A DNA stretch of 57,422 bases from Gammaproteobacteria bacterium. Lineage in GTDB: Bacteria > Pseudomonadota > Gammaproteobacteria > JAGOUU01. This document shows positions 1 through 9,937 of the stretch, one piece after another. Under the pieces are notes generated by a model that was given only the letters and a program-made list of their open reading frames with translations, had not been told where the DNA came from and ran no database searches. Positions within the stretch are counted from its first letter, which is position 1. Every line of letters starts with the position of its first letter. The stretch covers positions 1 to 57,422 of the forward strand of contig JAGOUU010000004.1 in the NCBI GenBank assembly GCA_018061105.1. Direction: 5' to 3'. The position numbers were made by a program, and so were the translations under genes.

Positions 1-2532
1 GTTATAGCTAGTGAATGCTCCGTAACAGCAAATTTTATTAAAGAATCTTTACACAAATTAGTTAATATATTTAATATGTTAGCTGTACCAGCGGTAGTCA
101 ATATTATTAATAATTATTTAGATAAAATTAAATCCTTAGAGCAAATTAGTCCCAGTCTTAAACAAAATACCAGTGTATTTGTCAAATATCTTAAGGAAAT
201 AGCAAAATCTTTATATAACAACCGTGGTTTTGCTTTTTATCTTAAAGCTGCTAAAAAGCTGATTGATAGCTTACCATTTGCAGCAATAGAGAATATTTTA
301 GAAGATAAGATAATTTCTGATGAGCAACCTAAACAATTACAGTTATCTGATAAGAATAAAACAGATGATTTAACAGAAATATTTTTTGATGAAGCAAATG
401 ATATTCTAGAAAATTTATATCAACTTCTTGATAATTTGAGTGTAAACCCAGCTGATCCTGAATTAATAAATTCATTTAGTCGTGAGCTGCATACTTTAAA
501 GGGTGCAGGTCGTATGGTTGGTTTTACCCTCATCAGTGATTGGGCGCACCATCTAGAAGAATTAGTTGCGCAATACTCTGCAAAAGTACATTTATGTTCC
601 AAGCAACATGTAGAAGTTTTGCATACAGGGGCTAGACATATTAGTAATTTACTAACAGCATATCAAGAAAAATCAATACCAGAATTACCTAAATTATTAA
701 AGTTAAATTTTTCTGAAACTGATTTTAAGTCTGATTCTAAATTCGAAGACAATATTTCACAGATATCTATCGCAACTTTATTAAAAAATCCACCTGTAGA
801 AAAACTTATCCAAGACAGCAAAAAAGCTCTGCCGACTCGACAAACTGTGCGTATTGCTAATGATGAATTAGACAGTCTTTTAGATGGTGTTTGCGAGTTA
901 ATAATTGGTCAACATCAACTAGCTGGTCAAATAAACTATTATAAAGTTTTAGCAGATAAATTAAAAAACTTTACCAAACCTAGTGAACTAGAGTTTCAGG
1001 TTATTGTTAATAATCTTATCGAATTAAATAAAAGTCATGCGTCACTTATTAAAAATAATGAAAATAATATAGCAAGTGTTTTTGAAAAGTTAATTAATTT
1101 GAGAATGGTGCCCTTAAATGCCATTCGGTCAAGGCTGGAAAATCTTGTAGACTCTATAGCAAGTGAATTGCACAAAAAAATTCATTTGAATCTTGGTAAA
1201 TTAGAGGGCAATATTGATCGCGTAGTTTTAGAGCAAATCACTCCTATTTTAGATCATATGATCCGAAATGCTGTTGACCATGGTATTGAAAACGAAAATT
1301 CTAGAAGAAAATTTAACAAAAATATTATAGGGACTATAAATTTAAGTATTTACGTAGAAAATAATGCTGTCTTAATAGAAATAAGTGATGATGGTTCTGG
1401 GATAGATATTGAAAAAGTTTTGAAAAAAGCAAAAGAATTAAAATTAATTTCAACAGATCATACTGCTCAGACATTAAGTAATGATGAGCTTATATCTATA
1501 CTAACAATCTCAGGTTTTTCGACCAAAGATAAAGGTAATTTAACACAAATCTCTGGACGTGGAATTGGCATGGATGTAGTAAAAAGTATCGTTAATCAAC
1601 TGTGTGGGGTAATAAATGTTGAAACTAAAAAGCATCATGGCTCTAAGTTTACAATAAAAATTCCCTATAGTTTAACTAAACAGCCGTTATTATTTATAAA
1701 AGTCTGCGATTTGATTTATGCAATACCAATTTTGATTATAGATGAGACTATAAAAATAAATAAAACTGAGTTATTAGTCAATAAAAATGATACTGCAGTC
1801 TATAAAGACATTCAAGTTTATGACATGTTTGATTTAATCAACATGGATAAAAAAGATTATTACGCGTGTTTTTCAGAGTTTAATCAAAAAAGTGAGTATT
1901 ATAATCTCTTGGTTGTTAAATATAACGGTTCAAAACTTGGCTTTATTGTCGAAGAATTTTTCGAAATAGAAGAGGCTGTAGTAAGACCATTGCCGGCTCA
2001 AATGCGTGAGTCCAATGAATACATGGGTGGTACTATTTATAAAGACGATCAAGTGGTTTTAATTTTAGATCTTATTGCGATCCTAAATAGTTATCGCTCT
2101 AAAACTGGAGTGCTAGAAACAGGAATAGCAACAGCAACAGGGACAGATCTTGCTCAAAAACATAAAAATTATAATATTTTAGTTTTAGAAGATTCAGCGA
2201 CTATGCGACATGCTATTGAGCAGTATTTATCAGGGCCAGAGTATAATATAATTATGGCAGTAGATGGTGCCGATGGACTAAAAAAAATAAAATTATTTAA
2301 CCCAGATTTAATTTTATTAGACATAATCATGCCAAATATGAATGGGTTAGAATTTTTAAAATATATTAGACAACAAGAACAATTTAAAACTACACCGGTT
2401 ATTATCATGACTTCTCGAGATGACGAATCTTATCGAAAAATTGCAATGCAACTTAATGTCGATATCTATCTTAAAAAGCCTTATGATAAGCCAAAACTAG
2501 TAAATGCTATAGAACATGTGCTCAGTGAGTAG
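1..2532 (+). CDS. CheA-type hybrid histidine kinase, ChpA/PilL-like (5' partial)
   Basis: The frame is open from base 1, so the gene starts upstream of the window; the ATG at 76 is internal. Visible domains: an Hpt domain with the phosphorylatable His in HTLKGAGR (codon 490-492), a dimerisation segment, an HATPase with N-box IRNAVDHGIE and G-boxes DDGSGID and GRGIGMD, a CheW-like domain, and a C-terminal receiver with Asp in LILLDIIMP (codon 2320-2322) and Lys in YLKKPYD. This CheA-plus-receiver layout is typical of the Pil-Chp kinases that control type IV pili. The convergent PilY1-like neighbour supports that role by inference. A flagellar or general chemotaxis CheA is less likely because no che genes are adjacent. 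Confidence 0.9.
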   Translation, partial: VIASECSVTANFIKESLHKLVNIFNMLAVPAVVNIINNYLDKIKSLEQISPSLKQNTSVFVKYLKEIAKSLYNNRGFAFYLKAAKKLIDSLPFAAIENILEDKIISDEQPKQLQLSDKNKTDDLTEIFFDEANDILENLYQLLDNLSVNPADPELINSFSRELHTLKGAGRMVGFTLISDWAHHLEELVAQYSAKVHLCSKQHVEVLHTGARHISNLLTAYQEKSIPELPKLLKLNFSETDFKSDSKFEDNISQISIATLLKNPPVEKLIQDSKKALPTRQTVRIANDELDSLLDGVCELIIGQHQLAGQINYYKVLADKLKNFTKPSELEFQVIVNNLIELNKSHASLIKNNENNIASVFEKLINLRMVPLNAIRSRLENLVDSIASELHKKIHLNLGKLEGNIDRVVLEQITPILDHMIRNAVDHGIENENSRRKFNKNIIGTINLSIYVENNAVLIEISDDGSGIDIEKVLKKAKELKLISTDHTAQTLSNDELISILTISGFSTKDKGNLTQISGRGIGMDVVKSIVNQLCGVINVETKKHHGSKFTIKIPYSLTKQPLLFIKVCDLIYAIPILIIDETIKINKTELLVNKNDTAVYKDIQVYDMFDLINMDKKDYYACFSEFNQKSEYYNLLVVKYNGSKLGFIVEEFFEIEEAVVRPLPAQMRESNEYMGGTIYKDDQVVLILDLIAILNSYRSKTGVLETGIATATGTDLAQKHKNYNILVLEDSATMRHAIEQYLSGPEYNIIMAVDGADGLKKIKLFNPDLILLDIIMPNMNGLEFLKYIRQQEQFKTTPVIIMTSRDDESYRKIAMQLNVDIYLKKPYDKPKLVNAIEHVLSE

Positions 2533-2534
2533 AA

Positions 2535-2565
2535 CCTCGGTGCCAAGCTGTTGGCTAATTCGAGG
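2535..2565. other. Hairpin between convergent genes
   Basis: CCTCG and GCCAA pair with TTGGC and CGAGG around a GCTG loop, with a small asymmetric internal bulge. It begins 3 bases after the kinase stop codon and lies 36 bases from the end of the convergent pilY1-like gene. No T-run follows on either strand, so it is not a standard intrinsic terminator. It may still stabilise 3' ends. Confidence 0.4.
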
Positions 2566-2600
2566 CCCCCTCCTACTCGATTTCCGCCAGATGTTATATA

Positions 2601-5600
2601 TTACAATCTCTCAGCATCTGTCGTTCTAACTTTCTTCCAAGATCTTTGTTTTGGATCTGCGTAGCCTCTAGCGGTAATAATTGATAGTATTTCACCTTTT
2701 TGAGTGTTAATTAATAGCTTATTGTTAGTGTTGTTGATTTGCATGACTAGCGGACTGCTGCTGTACTCTGTATTAATTTGTATACCGCTGACAGCTTTAT
2801 TATTAACTAGATCATTACTGTCGATCACACCGTCGTTATTAATGTCAATAGCACTGCCCAAAAGAGCCCCGCCAGTTGTGGGGTCTATAGTATAAATATA
2901 ACCTTTTTGATTGTTAACACAGACTGTATTATTAGGATCGGGTACATAAGACGATAATAATAAATAACCCTGGCTTAATCTTGGTTTATTAAGTATTAAC
3001 TCATTGGTTGGTAAATTAATTACCCAGCCGTATTGCGTGCCCCATGTTACAGGATTAGAAGAAAGTCCACGTGAAGTAGCAGAAAGATTCGATATAGTCT
3101 GCTCTACCAATTGTGAAACGGTAATACCAGTTGTTTTTAAATCATCCAAGACTCCATAGATACTATTTTTTCCTGTACCAACTATATCATCAGAACCAAG
3201 AAATTTACCTGTACCGAAATAAACGATTAAACCCGCTCCATTAGAATATTTTTTCACATCTGGGGCAGAAGTAACAGACTGCATTGGTGAGCGATTATTA
3301 TTGAATAATTTTACTGCAGTCCAACTACTAGGAGTAGTAGATCGAATATCAAATTTCCACATGTTACCAAAGATATCACCAGCATAAACATAATCAGCGA
3401 TACCATCATTGTCATAATCTACAACTGTAGGAGAGGATAAACCATTTGGACGTCCTAGACCACTTGGATCGCTAGATTTACCTACACCAGTGTCAATTTT
3501 TTTAATAATTGAACCGTCCTGTGGGTTAAGAACAAATAACACAGCATTTCCTGTCGTACTTTTGTAACTATCTTCGTTTGTATTATTGTAGCCGTTACCA
3601 AATATTACAGCCCATTTCTGTGTTGTGCTAGTATTACTGATTCGTGCGATACTAACATCAGAATAAGCATAGCCCATGTCAGGATCAATAGTATCATCAA
3701 ATTGCCAGAAACCATTTCCAGTTAAAGTGCTTGCAGTGACTTCAGTGATCCCTGCTGGATTGGTCACATTGACGCTAAATATGCCTTCATCACCAGCACC
3801 CATCGGAGTTACTAAAATAGTATTCCATTGGTTATTAAAAAATACATCGCCTGCTTTAGGTGTGCCATCAATACTATAAGTATGAGCAACTCCTGCAACA
3901 GAGTTGGCTGCTAATTTGTCATAAGCTAGTTTTGGTGTTATGGCAAAAAGTTCTACGCCTGTAGTAGCATTAAGCCCATGTAAGAAACCACCGTTACTAG
4001 CAGCATATAACATAGGAGTCCGTGCCGCATTTGCAGTTTTAAACGACGTATAAGAAGTATCGGTATAATCTGCACTTGGTGGACCAACATAGACTGGTTT
4101 AGAATTTACAAAATCTCCTAATGGTGTTGAACGGGTTCTAAAGCCTTGAATACTGGTATCATATTGATAACCTTCTTTTGAACGATCGCCTCTGTAATAA
4201 TTTATAACATCTGGTGATAAAATTTGTGCTGCTGGTAAGATCTGAGTTAAACCTGCAGTAGTAAAGGGCCTTGTTACAGTACTAGTGCCTGATTTAAGCA
4301 TGGCAATCATTTGACGACTGGCAGGAGCTGGTAGTTTTTTACTGGCCTCCCAAGGAGAAGTCGAGCTTACTACAACGTTGCCGTTGGTATCCAAATCATA
4401 CCCTCTGATCTCTCCGCTCCAAGTTATGGGGTTAAAAAATGCTTTGTATAGTTTTGAATTAGCGTCAATATTATACCCATTTACAGCTAACCCAGCATTA
4501 ATATAACCTACAGTAGATGTTAAATTTGATGCATCATTTAAGAATTGTTTCAGCGCACCAACTGCAGAATCAAAATCAGTTGATAATAAATAATTACCTT
4601 TACTGTTCAGACTTGCATGCCATAGGTCCATATAGCGTTGGCTAGCATTGGAGCTTGAAATAACATTTGGCCAAGTAGTAGGAATATCAGTTGGTACATC
4701 ATCTGTTAAGCTTATTGAATTTGTAACAATATGTTGCCAAAAAGCTTGATTTTTATTTTCTTCGGGAGCGTAGAGGTTATTGTCTAAATCTGTTCTTAAA
4801 TCAGTTTTCCAAAACTCCATGGCAATATCTGCAAGAGTTGCAGAATATGAATCTTTGTAAGAAGTAGCAGCATTTGGGTCATAAGTATAAGAGCGGCCAT
4901 TTGTGCCCGTAATTGTTGTGCCTGCTGTGCCATCTGAGTTTTTGGTAAAATTTATAGAACCATTGGACCAGACGCCATCAGTAATGATTATATTGTATAC
5001 TCGGCGACATGATAGCGGTACATTATTTTCGTACCATAGGCTGTCAGTATTTTTAATATAGTTATTGACACTTAATAAAGCTTCACGCGTCGGTGTTCCA
5101 CCAGCATTATCTTCATTAAATACAGCATCAAATAAAGCTTGCTTGTTAGTACCAGTAAATTTTTGATGAGGATAAATCAAAGGGCTGCTTGGATTGTTTT
5201 GGGCGTAAGAAAAAGTTGTGAAGCCTAATTTAATATTCTCTGGAACATTTTGTAGTGCATAGCTCAATGCTGCTTTACCAATATTTTTACGATCTCTATA
5301 ATAAGTATACCAATTAGCTGCATTTGCTAGCATACTTGTTGTTGTGATTGCAGGACTACCTGTATAAAACCAATTTGCTGCATAATTAGTTGTGATGTTT
5401 TTTAATGAATATGCTTTGCCATTATAATAAAAATTTCCAGGTGTAAATGCTGTTGTAACACCGTATTTACAGCTGCTAAAACCATTACAATACGTGTAAT
5501 TATGACATGGCTTTTTACTAGAAGTAGATAAATCCATAGTTTTACATTTAGTATTGCTAACAATTAATTTATCATCTGGGTGAGTTTTATATGGTGATTT

Positions 5601-6035
5601 CCAAAGATCAGAAAAAGTTGCATTCGGTAACAACGTACCGTCAGCTTTAATCCAAGGTTTATAAGTTTTAAATGGGTCAAAAAACAAAGCATTCTGTTTG
5701 GGATCGCGTACTAATTTTGAATTGTTAGTCGTACCAAATTGTGCCGTTGCATAATAGCTGGAAGTACTGAAAGAAATAGGAAAGGCAATGTTAGCATAAT
5801 CTTGGCTCTCTGGAGAATTCTCAATTAACATTGAGCCGGAATCATCCCATATTAGTGTAATCAAAGGGTCGGCAGGTTTAGCCAAGAATAGAGGTGTACT
5901 AGAGATATCCCATAGAGGAACTGCCCCAAATAATGAAGTACTCAAGCTAATCAAGCTAATCAAACTAGTCAAACCAACGAGGCCAATAGTTACTATTTTT
6001 ACTGCTATTTTAGTTTTTAATTTATTTGTATTCAT
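2601..6035 (-). CDS. pilY1: PilY1-like type IV pilus tip/biogenesis protein
   Basis: This 1144-residue exported protein has an N-terminal signal peptide (hydrophobic run about residues 10-36, ending LFGA). A von Willebrand A-like region carries a MIDAS-type DxSxS at residues 64-68 (in WDDSGSM). The C-terminal half is a beta-propeller-like PilY1 domain with a calcium-loop motif DYDNDGIADY near residue 873. PilY1 proteins cap type IV pili, act in adhesion and surface sensing, and antagonise retraction. The usual minor pilin genes (fimU, pilV, pilW, pilX, pilE) are not adjacent, so the gene stands alone downstream of epmB on the same strand. The signal-peptide coding region contains a 9-bp tandem repeat. 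Confidence 0.9.
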   Translation of the reverse strand: MNTNKLKTKIAVKIVTIGLVGLTSLISLISLSTSLFGAVPLWDISSTPLFLAKPADPLITLIWDDSGSMLIENSPESQDYANIAFPISFSTSSYYATAQFGTTNNSKLVRDPKQNALFFDPFKTYKPWIKADGTLLPNATFSDLWKSPYKTHPDDKLIVSNTKCKTMDLSTSSKKPCHNYTYCNGFSSCKYGVTTAFTPGNFYYNGKAYSLKNITTNYAANWFYTGSPAITTTSMLANAANWYTYYRDRKNIGKAALSYALQNVPENIKLGFTTFSYAQNNPSSPLIYPHQKFTGTNKQALFDAVFNEDNAGGTPTREALLSVNNYIKNTDSLWYENNVPLSCRRVYNIIITDGVWSNGSINFTKNSDGTAGTTITGTNGRSYTYDPNAATSYKDSYSATLADIAMEFWKTDLRTDLDNNLYAPEENKNQAFWQHIVTNSISLTDDVPTDIPTTWPNVISSSNASQRYMDLWHASLNSKGNYLLSTDFDSAVGALKQFLNDASNLTSTVGYINAGLAVNGYNIDANSKLYKAFFNPITWSGEIRGYDLDTNGNVVVSSTSPWEASKKLPAPASRQMIAMLKSGTSTVTRPFTTAGLTQILPAAQILSPDVINYYRGDRSKEGYQYDTSIQGFRTRSTPLGDFVNSKPVYVGPPSADYTDTSYTSFKTANAARTPMLYAASNGGFLHGLNATTGVELFAITPKLAYDKLAANSVAGVAHTYSIDGTPKAGDVFFNNQWNTILVTPMGAGDEGIFSVNVTNPAGITEVTASTLTGNGFWQFDDTIDPDMGYAYSDVSIARISNTSTTQKWAVIFGNGYNNTNEDSYKSTTGNAVLFVLNPQDGSIIKKIDTGVGKSSDPSGLGRPNGLSSPTVVDYDNDGIADYVYAGDIFGNMWKFDIRSTTPSSWTAVKLFNNNRSPMQSVTSAPDVKKYSNGAGLIVYFGTGKFLGSDDIVGTGKNSIYGVLDDLKTTGITVSQLVEQTISNLSATSRGLSSNPVTWGTQYGWVINLPTNELILNKPRLSQGYLLLSSYVPDPNNTVCVNNQKGYIYTIDPTTGGALLGSAIDINNDGVIDSNDLVNNKAVSGIQINTEYSSSPLVMQINNTNNKLLINTQKGEILSIITARGYADPKQRSWKKVRTTDAERL
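5942..5977. repeat. 9-bp tandem repeat in pilY1 signal peptide
   Basis: Two perfect copies of tcaagctaa are followed by two imperfect copies. They encode Leu-Ile-Ser-type triplets in the signal peptide, so copy-number change would lengthen or shorten its hydrophobic core without shifting frame. Confidence 0.6.
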
Positions 6036-6169
6036 ATCGATAGCAACCTTTAATTATTCTCCTATTGCAGCTTTATCGACTAGTTAATTTATAAAGTTAA
6101 ATAAAAATTAAAAAATTTTTAAATAAATTTTTTTTAATAAAATTTTTTTATACTATGAATAAAATGATT

Positions 6170-7192
6170 TTATAGAATAACTGTTTTATTTAATTTGCCA
6201 GGGATTTCTCTAACCAATCGTGGCACTAAATAACCAGATAATTTTGAGTTAATTTCTTGGAAGATTTTTTTTGCTTGAATCTCGGTAAGATCAAAATGAC
6301 CAGCGCCTTGTACAGGATCTAAGAGATGTAAATAATAAGGCAAAATATAGCAATCAAATAATTTTTTACTAAGATTGATCAATATTTCTGGATTATTATT
6401 AATATTTTTCAGCAGTACAGACTGATTTAATAAAGTAACGTTATTATTTTTTAATAATTTCATTTTATATTTAATATAATCATCAAGTTCGTTTGGATGA
6501 TTGCAGTGTGTGACTAAAACAAATTTAAAATTATTACTATATCTATCTAAGATTTCAAGAAAACTATTGTCAATACGATCAGGGATGACTATGGGCATGC
6601 GGGAATGAAATCTAATAGTTTGTATATGTTTGATACTGCTTAATTCAGCTAAAATTAAATCTAAATAATTATTGCTAACGCAAAGCGGATCACCACCACT
6701 GAGAATCACTTCGTTTATATGGTTATGGGATCTAATATAATCTAATTGTAAATTTCGTTGATTAGTAGCAATAATATTTTTACTATAGGGAAAATATTGG
6801 CGAAAGCAGTATCTACAATGAATTCCACAAGCGCTAGTAAGCGTGAGTAAAATCCGATTATTATATTTATGAATTAACCCTGGTGCCTTAATATAATTTT
6901 GGTTTTCACCTAATGGATCTTGACAGTACCCTGGCTCAGTAATTAATTCTTGGGATAATGGCAAGATTTGTAATAATAGGGGGTCGTCAATATTGCTTTT
7001 TGTTATTTTGTCAACAAAATATTTTGGGGCGCGTAAGGGGAAAGTAGGGTTAAGATTTAAATAATGTTTTTTCAGCTCTGTGAAATCTATATTAACAATA
7101 GAACATAAATCTTCAAGATTGTTAATAGTATTTTTTAGCTGAGATTGCCAAGAATTATTAGGGTTATTATTATCAGTAACGCTATGATGCAT
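6170..7192 (-). CDS. epmB: EF-P (R)-beta-lysylation lysine 2,3-aminomutase EpmB
   Basis: This radical-SAM lysine 2,3-aminomutase of the YjeK/EpmB type has 340 residues, the usual length. The cluster motif CxxxCxxC is at Cys122, Cys126 and Cys129 (CGIHCRYCFRQ), followed by the SGGDPL motif typical of this family. EpmB converts alpha-lysine to beta-lysine, which EpmA ligates to Lys34 of EF-P. The efp gene is divergent and starts only 61 bases away, which supports the assignment. EpmA is not in the window. Confidence 0.93.
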   Translation of the reverse strand: MHHSVTDNNNPNNSWQSQLKNTINNLEDLCSIVNIDFTELKKHYLNLNPTFPLRAPKYFVDKITKSNIDDPLLLQILPLSQELITEPGYCQDPLGENQNYIKAPGLIHKYNNRILLTLTSACGIHCRYCFRQYFPYSKNIIATNQRNLQLDYIRSHNHINEVILSGGDPLCVSNNYLDLILAELSSIKHIQTIRFHSRMPIVIPDRIDNSFLEILDRYSNNFKFVLVTHCNHPNELDDYIKYKMKLLKNNNVTLLNQSVLLKNINNNPEILINLSKKLFDCYILPYYLHLLDPVQGAGHFDLTEIQAKKIFQEINSKLSGYLVPRLVREIPGKLNKTVIL

Positions 7193-7253
7193 CTAAATAA
7201 TATGATATATTTCGAAGAATTTTGATTTTAAGATTAGTAGGGGATTATAACTA

Positions 7254-7826
7254 ATGGCGAGCTATAATACTAGTGAGTTTAAAGCGGGTTTAAAAGTTAT
7301 GTTGGATAACGACCCAGGCAGCATTATTGAAAACGAATTCGTTAAACCAGGTAAGGGCCAGGCTTTTAATCGCGTTAAGATTAGAAATCTTAAAACAGGC
7401 CGAGTTATTGAAAGAACTTTTAAATCAGGTGATAGCCTGCCAGCAGCTGACGTCGTCGATGAAGAAATGGTTTATTTGTACAATGACGGTGAGTTTTGGC
7501 ACTTTATGGTGAATGAGACTTTTGAACAGCATGTGGCTAATAACACTGCAGTGGCAGATGCAAGCAAATGGCTAAAAGAACAAAGCGTTTGTGTTGTAAC
7601 TCTTTGGAATGGTGTGCCTCTTAGCGTTGCTCCACCTAATTTTGTTAATTTAAAAATTATCGAAACTGATCCAGGTCTGCGTGGAGATACCTCTGGCGGC
7701 GGCGGGAAACCGGCGACTCTTGAAACTGGTGCCGTAGTTCGAGTGCCGTTGTTTGTTCAAACGGGTGAAATTATTCGTGTGGATACTCGTACTGGTGAAT
7801 ACATGAGTAGAGCGAAAGAAGAATAG
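7254..7826 (+). CDS. efp: Elongation factor P
   Basis: EF-P is a three-domain tRNA mimic that rescues ribosomes stalled at polyproline stretches. The protein is 190 residues, standard length. The modified lysine is present as Lys34 in KPGKGQAF, the form expected for EpmAB-type beta-lysylation, and the C-terminal signature around GLRGDT is intact. The start is supported by AGGGGA about 9 bases upstream of the ATG. It is transcribed divergently from epmB, so enzyme and substrate share an intergenic region. Confidence 0.97.
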   Translation: MASYNTSEFKAGLKVMLDNDPGSIIENEFVKPGKGQAFNRVKIRNLKTGRVIERTFKSGDSLPAADVVDEEMVYLYNDGEFWHFMVNETFEQHVANNTAVADASKWLKEQSVCVVTLWNGVPLSVAPPNFVNLKIIETDPGLRGDTSGGGGKPATLETGAVVRVPLFVQTGEIIRVDTRTGEYMSRAKEE

Positions 7827-7896
7827 AACGATCTCAAAGATGTCTGATGCCAATGGCACTAAGATAAACCGATAAACCTATCCTAGCACCGCTATA

Positions 7897-7921
7897 CTTG
7901 AAATAACGTATTGATTTCAAG
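7897..7921. other. Inverted repeat downstream of efp
   Basis: Perfect 8-bp arms CTTGAAAT and ATTTCAAG flank a 9-base spacer, 70 bases after the efp stop. No T-run follows. It could be an operator for the downstream orphan gene or a 3'-end structure. The rest of 7827-8062 is AT-rich with no gene that I can support. Confidence 0.35.
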
Positions 7922-8062
7922 AGGAGCATTAAGCATTATTTAACGTGAATATGAGATTATTACATTATCAGAGGTTCCACATAACTTAATACCATTTAAG
8001 AATAACTTAATGTAATTATGAGATGATAGCTATAATTTCAAGAACATTAAGAGATTTATAGT

Positions 8063-8797
8063 GTGAAAAAATTAAAGAAACTGTATGTAGTATTAGCTAC
8101 GATATCCGCAAGAAGAGACATGGATGATCGGCAAATGTTTAGCATGTGGTGCGATTTGATGATTTCTTTAGTTGCTTTGCCGCGTCTTTTGCAAATTGGA
8201 TGTACTCCGTTAGAGGGGGATTTTGATTGGGCTGCACGTGATATATATATCAAACGAATGCTTTCTAAACTAGGCGAGAAAAAAAGAAAAAGTCTAGTTA
8301 ACTATATTACAGAATTAAAAGATACTTTTCTTGACAAAGCCTCAACATATGGTATAGCAACTGAACGAGCTGAATCTTTACTGCCTATTATGGAATTGTT
8401 TATGCTAAATTTAACGTCAGATGTAGACATACCCTCAGATCCTTCAGATCCCTGTAGTGAGATTAAAAAATTATGTGAAGCAGAATTTTTTAATCTTAGC
8501 TTGAAACCCCAAAATTATGACAAAGCAGTTGCAATTATGAAAGTCTATGAGTCATGCTTCGAAGGAATTTTCAATCGTGAAAAAGCGCTATCTATAGTCA
8601 AATATTTACAAAAATATCCAGAGTATTTCCCTGTGTCTTTTAAGCAAAAAATTATTCATTTTTTGAAAAAATTATTTACTTCTTCCGAGCATGATTTTCC
8701 TCAGGCTGTTAAAAAAGCCTTAAAAAAATCTTTTCCAAGTATGGATGTAGACTCGAGTGATAAAGATGATCGGGAGAAAATTACTCCACATCCTTAA
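8063..8797 (+). CDS. Hypothetical protein, 244 aa
   Basis: I do not recognise a family. The frame opens with GTG and has a purine-rich AAGAG about 9 bases upstream. The product is Lys-rich and predicted mostly helical, with Cys at several positions, no signal peptide and no convincing membrane segment. The C-terminus is charged and disordered-looking (SSDKDDREK). It lies alone between efp and the convergent pabC. An accessory or effector-like role is conceivable given similar orphans in the window, but nothing in the sequence shows it. Confidence 0.65.
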   Translation: MKKLKKLYVVLATISARRDMDDRQMFSMWCDLMISLVALPRLLQIGCTPLEGDFDWAARDIYIKRMLSKLGEKKRKSLVNYITELKDTFLDKASTYGIATERAESLLPIMELFMLNLTSDVDIPSDPSDPCSEIKKLCEAEFFNLSLKPQNYDKAVAIMKVYESCFEGIFNREKALSIVKYLQKYPEYFPVSFKQKIIHFLKKLFTSSEHDFPQAVKKALKKSFPSMDVDSSDKDDREKITPHP

Positions 8798-8808
8798 TAT
8801 TGCATTGC

Positions 8809-9705
8809 TTAATCCAAACATTGCTTACTAATGCCTATATACTCACTCAAGAGATTATCTATAGCTATCTTAGCGAAATCAGTATTATCGAGTATAAAAT
8901 TATTAATTTTAGTCACGCTATTTATGCCAATTACTGAATTAGTTATAAAAGCTTCAGTAATATTTAATTTATTGCTAATTAATAAATCAAGATTAACACT
9001 TTGTTCTGAAATATTAAAACCCAATCTTATTAGACTATTAATCACAAATTTTCTTGTGATTCCAGGCAAAATGCCATCTTTAAGACAGGGTGTAAGGATA
9101 TGATTATCACGAGTTACAAAAAAAATATTACTTGTCGTCGCTTCACATATATTTTGTTCAAAATTACTTAATAAAGCATCATCGTAATTATTTCTCATAG
9201 CTTCTTTTTGAGCCAAAATTTTATCTAAATAATTTAATGATTTTATTTTATTTAAAATAGATTTTGGATTTACAAGATGATGCTGAGAGACTTGTAAAGT
9301 TTTAGTTTTTAACTCAAATAAATTTGTTTCTAGGCTAGATATAATTATATTAGGTTGATAATCAAAATCATTCGTAGGGATCAAAGTACGCGGGCCAGAG
9401 CCACGAGTGATTATTATTTTTATAATAGCAGTTTTATTTAGTAAATTATTTAATACTAATAACTTTCTGATACTATCGCGAATAATTTCACTAGAGCTAT
9501 AATAAACAGAAAGGTTTATATCTAATATAGCAAGACTTGTGAGCAGACGCTCCCAGTGTTGCTTGAAAAAGGGCATTTTACCATTGTGGGTTAAAAACGT
9601 TTCAAAAACGCCATCACCTAGAGTTAGGCCGCGGTCATTGCTTAAAAGGCAGGGGAGATCATGCTTTATAAATTGATTATTAAAACATATATAATCATTA
9701 TTCAT
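8809..9705 (-). CDS. pabC: 4-amino-4-deoxychorismate lyase (class IV PLP enzyme)
   Basis: This fold-type IV PLP enzyme (BCAT/DAAT/PabC superfamily) has 298 residues. Key features are the N-terminal RGLTLGDGVFET motif, the PLP lysine at residue 155 in KSLNYLDK, and the NICEATTSNIFF plus GILPGITR cofactor-binding segments. PabC releases pyruvate from aminodeoxychorismate to give p-aminobenzoate for folate. The main alternative is a D-amino acid or branched-chain aminotransferase; the RGLTLGDGVFET opening and overall length favour PabC. No pabA or pabB lies nearby. Confidence 0.82.
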   Translation of the reverse strand: MNNDYICFNNQFIKHDLPCLLSNDRGLTLGDGVFETFLTHNGKMPFFKQHWERLLTSLAILDINLSVYYSSSEIIRDSIRKLLVLNNLLNKTAIIKIIITRGSGPRTLIPTNDFDYQPNIIISSLETNLFELKTKTLQVSQHHLVNPKSILNKIKSLNYLDKILAQKEAMRNNYDDALLSNFEQNICEATTSNIFFVTRDNHILTPCLKDGILPGITRKFVINSLIRLGFNISEQSVNLDLLISNKLNITEAFITNSVIGINSVTKINNFILDNTDFAKIAIDNLLSEYIGISKQCLD

Positions 9706-9737
9706 TTGGTTATATCTGGCTTTAATTAGATAACAAT

Positions 9738-9782
9738 ATTAGTCTAAGTTCACCATAGTGGAGGTGGAGGCCATTAGTCTAA
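9738..9782. repeat. Direct repeat in the pabC/GGDEF divergent region
   Basis: Two copies of attagtctaa (9738-9747 and 9773-9782) lie 35 bases apart in the 232-base intergenic region between divergent pabC and the diguanylate cyclase gene. Further on, attgtat occurs in near-perfect tandem at 9881-9901. These could be regulator sites or chance; no promoter stands out. Confidence 0.25.
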
Positions 9783-9937
9783 CATATATGCTGCATTATT
9801 GGTATTTATCTGATAATTGATTTGATGGCATATTAAATCGCTTAGATTAAGCTACACAATTTACTATACTTTATGTTGATATTGTATATTGTATATTGTG
9901 TATTTAAATTTTAATTGATTATCACGGCCCTAACCTC

